A stretch of 21,127 nucleotides of DNA from the NCBI GenBank assembly GCA_027578815.1, contig JANBTH010000315.1, positions 1 through 21,127 on the forward strand. Direction: 5' to 3'. This stretch comes from Coemansia sp. RSA 1804 (taxonomy: Eukaryota; Kickxellomycota; Kickxellomycetes; Kickxellales; Kickxellaceae). The notes beneath the pieces were generated by a model, which saw only the letters and a program-made list of their open reading frames with translations, was not told the origin of the DNA and did not search any database. Positions 18,371-21,127 of this stretch are shown in pieces. The position numbers and the translations under genes are program-made. Numbering within the stretch: position 1 is the stretch's first letter; each line of letters opens with the position of its first letter.

Positions 18371-20849
18371 TCAGCTTTTGATCTGCCTCCAGCAGCCTGG
18401 ATCGGCACGGCCAGAAAGCGCTGCAACCACAGCTGGAACAATGGGCATGGTCTTCTCGTTATCATCAAACCCAGTCAAAACAGACACTGGCTTAACGCGA
18501 TACAAGAATGGCGAAATAGCATCGTAATGCCTTCCAAGAGTGAAAGCAAAGCTGAATAGCCCAAAGTTTCTGTTGTCGCTGTTGCCTTCGTTTAGCAGCA
18601 GGCGAATTACATCCGCCACAATAGCATCTGCATCACGATCGAGTTTATCGAATGCGCCTTTTCCGAACTGCTTGACGATAAGCTGTGCTAGAATATCCTT
18701 TGGCACCTTTTCAGCGGCAGCCAAAGCTTGATATGGATCTGGGTCTTTCTCGTTCATTCGTATTTCATGCCTGTATATCTGAATGTCCTTGCCCCAAATA
18801 TAGAGTTCATTGTTGGGTGTTAGCAGCGCTCGCTTCTCAACAACATAGAAATGGTTGGATGAAATTGCCGGCAGTGCACACTTTACAGCAGTCGTATAGC
18901 CAACATCAACATGGCGAACAGCCGCAGCCCAGTCGTTGGTAAGCATTGTTTGTGACAAAATGCCTCGCTCAGCCTGGCCGCTTCTCAACAGCCACCAGCT
19001 GTTGCTATCCATCAAAGCGGCACCTATGAACTCGCATATCTGTGACTTCATATCGAATCCCGGACACAGCCACTGTTTAGCACCAACAATAGCCTGAAAT
19101 GCCTTGACTGTAATCTCATCTGAACTGAATACGCTGTTTAAAGGGTGTTTGCTGGTAGTTTTACCAGCAATCTCATCACCATTGTCGAAAACGACATCAG
19201 CAGAATCAGCAGAGCCTGTGAAGCAGAGCCCAGCCTCCTCGATGTCCTTTTTTGTCTTATCGGAGGCTCCAAAGACATACACGTTTTTAGCTAAAGCACT
19301 TAACACAGGTGTTGCAGTCAAGCAAGCCTTTCCCGCACTACCAGCAACCTTGGACCACTCTTCAACCAGTGCCTTGTACGCATCCAGCACAGGCTGTTTA
19401 GGTCCTTTAAATACCGCTTGCAGATACCCCTTTCTTTGTTCTGGACTAGTTAACCAGCGCGGGCAGTAGTCGCGTGTAAGTGGCTGACCCTGCGTAATCG
19501 ATTCTATGGGCCACACAATGTTGAAAGGCATCGTGTTTCCTTGGTTGTCCAGATATATAAACGGGAGACTGCGAACATTAGGGCTGTCGCTATGACCAAT
19601 TGCTAGTCCAACCTCGTCTTGGATATACCAGTTCGTGTACTTTACTAATGAATTGCGATCCAAGCCCCGTGCAGCATAGTCGTATCCTTGAAAGTAGCGC
19701 CAAAGTTCACTGTAAATATGCAGAATATGCTTCTTGTGTGCTTTTGGACTAATGTGGCGTTCGCCAATTATGGCAACAGGCCAATGCTCGGGCCTTTTCT
19801 TAATTAGTGTGATAACAAGAAGGCCCTTGTCAAGTGTCCACGTAGCCTCTTCCGAGCTGACATCGGCGTGAAAGTCCCCATCAACAACCACATTATCCGA
19901 GATAGATAACAGTATGTGCTTTTGAGAAAACTTGCATTTGATATCACCTCGCTTGACATATGGTGGAATAGGGACGCTTATATCAATCGCATCAAGTTGG
20001 TCACCATCGTCGAGCGAATACTGCGCACAGCTGTACTTGCGTGTTGTCCATTCAAGCGCTTGCTGATCGCTTGCTCCATCTTTGCCAGAGAGCTGCTCTA
20101 AAATTGTGTTCTGTATTTCTTTTTGAGCAGAGTCCGTCCCAGCAGACTCATCGTTTGCCAACACAATCGCGTCAACAATGTCGCCACGAGTGCGTCGCAG
20201 CAGATCGCGCGCTTTCTCTTCGCTGACGCCAGCCTGGGAGGCTACAACTGGAGCGTTGATTGTCATTGTTGCGTCAAGGGATGTTGTTTCAGGCATAGCC
20301 GATATCTCCTCAGTAGGCTCGTAGATCCCTGTCAGGCTTTCCATACGATTCAACAGCCCAGGTACCTCGTTCAGCTCATCCTCTGCCTTGTCAAACCTTG
20401 TTGTCCATGCGTGATCTACCAAGAAAACATCACTTAAAGCTTCAAGCCTGCCTTCCTTCAGACAAAGCTGGTGCTCAACAAGGCTCTTTGGTCCGGTGTT
20501 TGTGCTTCTGATGCTGCTACCTCCGTCACCATCCCCAGTTTCGCAAAGAACAACGTAATTTCCAATATCCAAAGTGCTCGTGCTCACTTTTTTAAATAGC
20601 GGTTGCCATAGTTGCTTTGGAAGATCAAGGGCTTCTAGTTGCTGTTTATGCACTGCCTCAAAGCGACTATACTCATGAGCATCTCCGGTCTCAACCCCCG
20701 CTGAAGCGGCAACTACAGTAAAACCGTCTCATACTAGAAGTTGTTATTACTTTATAATGAAATTGTGCTGAGAACTAGTAATGCCTTGACAGATTTGAAG
20801 AGCTACATAAAGCCCCACACCTACCTGAATCGCCTCCTTTTGTAGCCAT
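18371..20849 (-). CDS. TTLL12-like protein with inserted UBA and NudC-type CS domains, two exons
   Basis: Exon 1 is 20849-20825 (eight codons plus one base), the intron is 20713-20824 (112 bp, GTAGGT...TAG), and exon 2 is 20712-18371, giving 788 residues. The first conserved TTLL12 block is at about 33-138 (LPKQLWQPLFKKV, FLVDHAWTTRF, VPGLLNRMESLTGI). Next comes a NAC/HYPK-like UBA at about 160-196 (SQAGVSEEKARDLL, GDIVDAIVLAN), then a NudC-type CS domain at about 229-325 (VPIPPYVKRGDIKCKF, VVDGDFHADV, ATWTLDKG, PEHWPVAI). TTLL12 similarity resumes at about 336-425 (SELWRYFQGYDY, NWYIQDEVGLAIGHSDSPN, FNIVWPIESITQG) and continues as a divergent TTL-like domain to about 748. In that domain the WxxKP-type lysine and the ExN metal motif of active ligases are not visible. 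Human TTLL12 is generally regarded as lacking ligase activity and binds tubulin. A role as a tubulin- or client-binding adaptor is inference from the CS domain. Confidence 0.85.
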
Positions 20850-21064
20850 TTTCCAGCACTGCCTTGTATTTTTCGGTTAAAAACTAAGCGTAAAAAGCAA
20901 CAACTAATTATGGAATGAAGAGAAGAAAACCAAATTTAAAAAGTTTTGCCCTTTGCTTCAATAAGCTTCCTATTTTTTAATTCTCTGGATTACATCAACT
21001 GTATTTAAAGTGACCAAAACGAACCTACAGATTCTAGTCTCAAGAACCCTACCCCAGGCTTTTA
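20850..21064. promoter_or_regulatory. Spacer: promoter of the TTLL12-like gene
   Basis: This 215-bp AT-rich spacer lies between the stop of the right-edge gene and the TTLL12-like start, both on the minus strand. It should hold the promoter of the latter and the 3' UTR of the former. No specific element is convincing. Confidence 0.4.
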
Positions 21065-21127
21065 CTATCCAGTCATATCGCGCTTGCGCCCACGCTGACG
21101 CACATCATCCAGGCGACGCAGAACAGA
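21065..21127 (-). CDS. C-terminal end of an unknown protein (partial)
   Basis: On the minus strand a frame open at the right edge encodes 20 residues, SVLRRLDDVRQRGRKRDMTG, and stops with TAG at 21065-21067. The GC-rich third positions and the shift to AT-rich DNA right after the stop suggest a genuine gene end. The basic helical tail is too short to identify. It would be in tandem with the TTLL12-like gene, with 215 bp between them. Confidence 0.45.
   Translation of the reverse strand, partial: SVLRRLDDVRQRGRKRDMTG

Overview
The window looks like nuclear DNA of a fungus, most likely an early-diverging filamentous lineage. The inference rests on intron-poor genes with short GT-AG introns (112-132 bp, one of 477 bp), a fungal-type mitochondrial ribosomal protein mL58, the large NAD-dependent glutamate dehydrogenase of the fungal GDH2 type, and a tubulin-tyrosine-ligase-like (TTLL12) homologue, a family I associate with non-Dikarya fungi, protists and animals. 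No viral, plasmid, transposon, tRNA or rRNA sequence was recognised.

Layout from left to right: (1) the 3' end of a Ser/His-rich gene (+), cut by the left edge; (2) a 1.0-kb convergent spacer with a TC microsatellite and two perfect Pumilio-type motifs; (3) ATG7 (-), autophagy E1 enzyme; (4) RPN1 (-), 26S proteasome base subunit, rebuilt here as three exons; (5) a 603-bp divergent promoter region; (6) a BET1-type SNARE (+), two exons; (7) GDH2 (-), two exons; (8) a 4.0-kb stretch without a recognisable gene; (9) MRPL20/mL58 (-); (10) a 556-bp divergent promoter; (11) a PRPP synthetase subunit (+); (12) a TTLL12-like gene (-), two exons; (13) the last codons of another minus-strand gene at the right edge.

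The genes are housekeeping genes of unrelated pathways: autophagy, protein turnover, ER-Golgi traffic, glutamate catabolism, mitochondrial translation and nucleotide precursors. I see no cluster or operon logic. ATG7 and RPN1, the core of autophagy and of the proteasome, lie in tandem on one strand, but adjacency alone proves nothing.

The most unusual item is the TTLL12-like protein. A NAC/HYPK-like UBA domain and a NudC-type CS (p23-like) domain sit in one continuous reading frame between the two conserved N-terminal blocks of TTLL12, and the usual ATP- and metal-binding residues of the ligase fold appear to be lost. Next in interest are a PRPP synthetase that lacks the usual catalytic-loop arginine and the 4-kb gene-poor block upstream of GDH2. 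All comparisons to known families were made by eye from memory; no database search was run.
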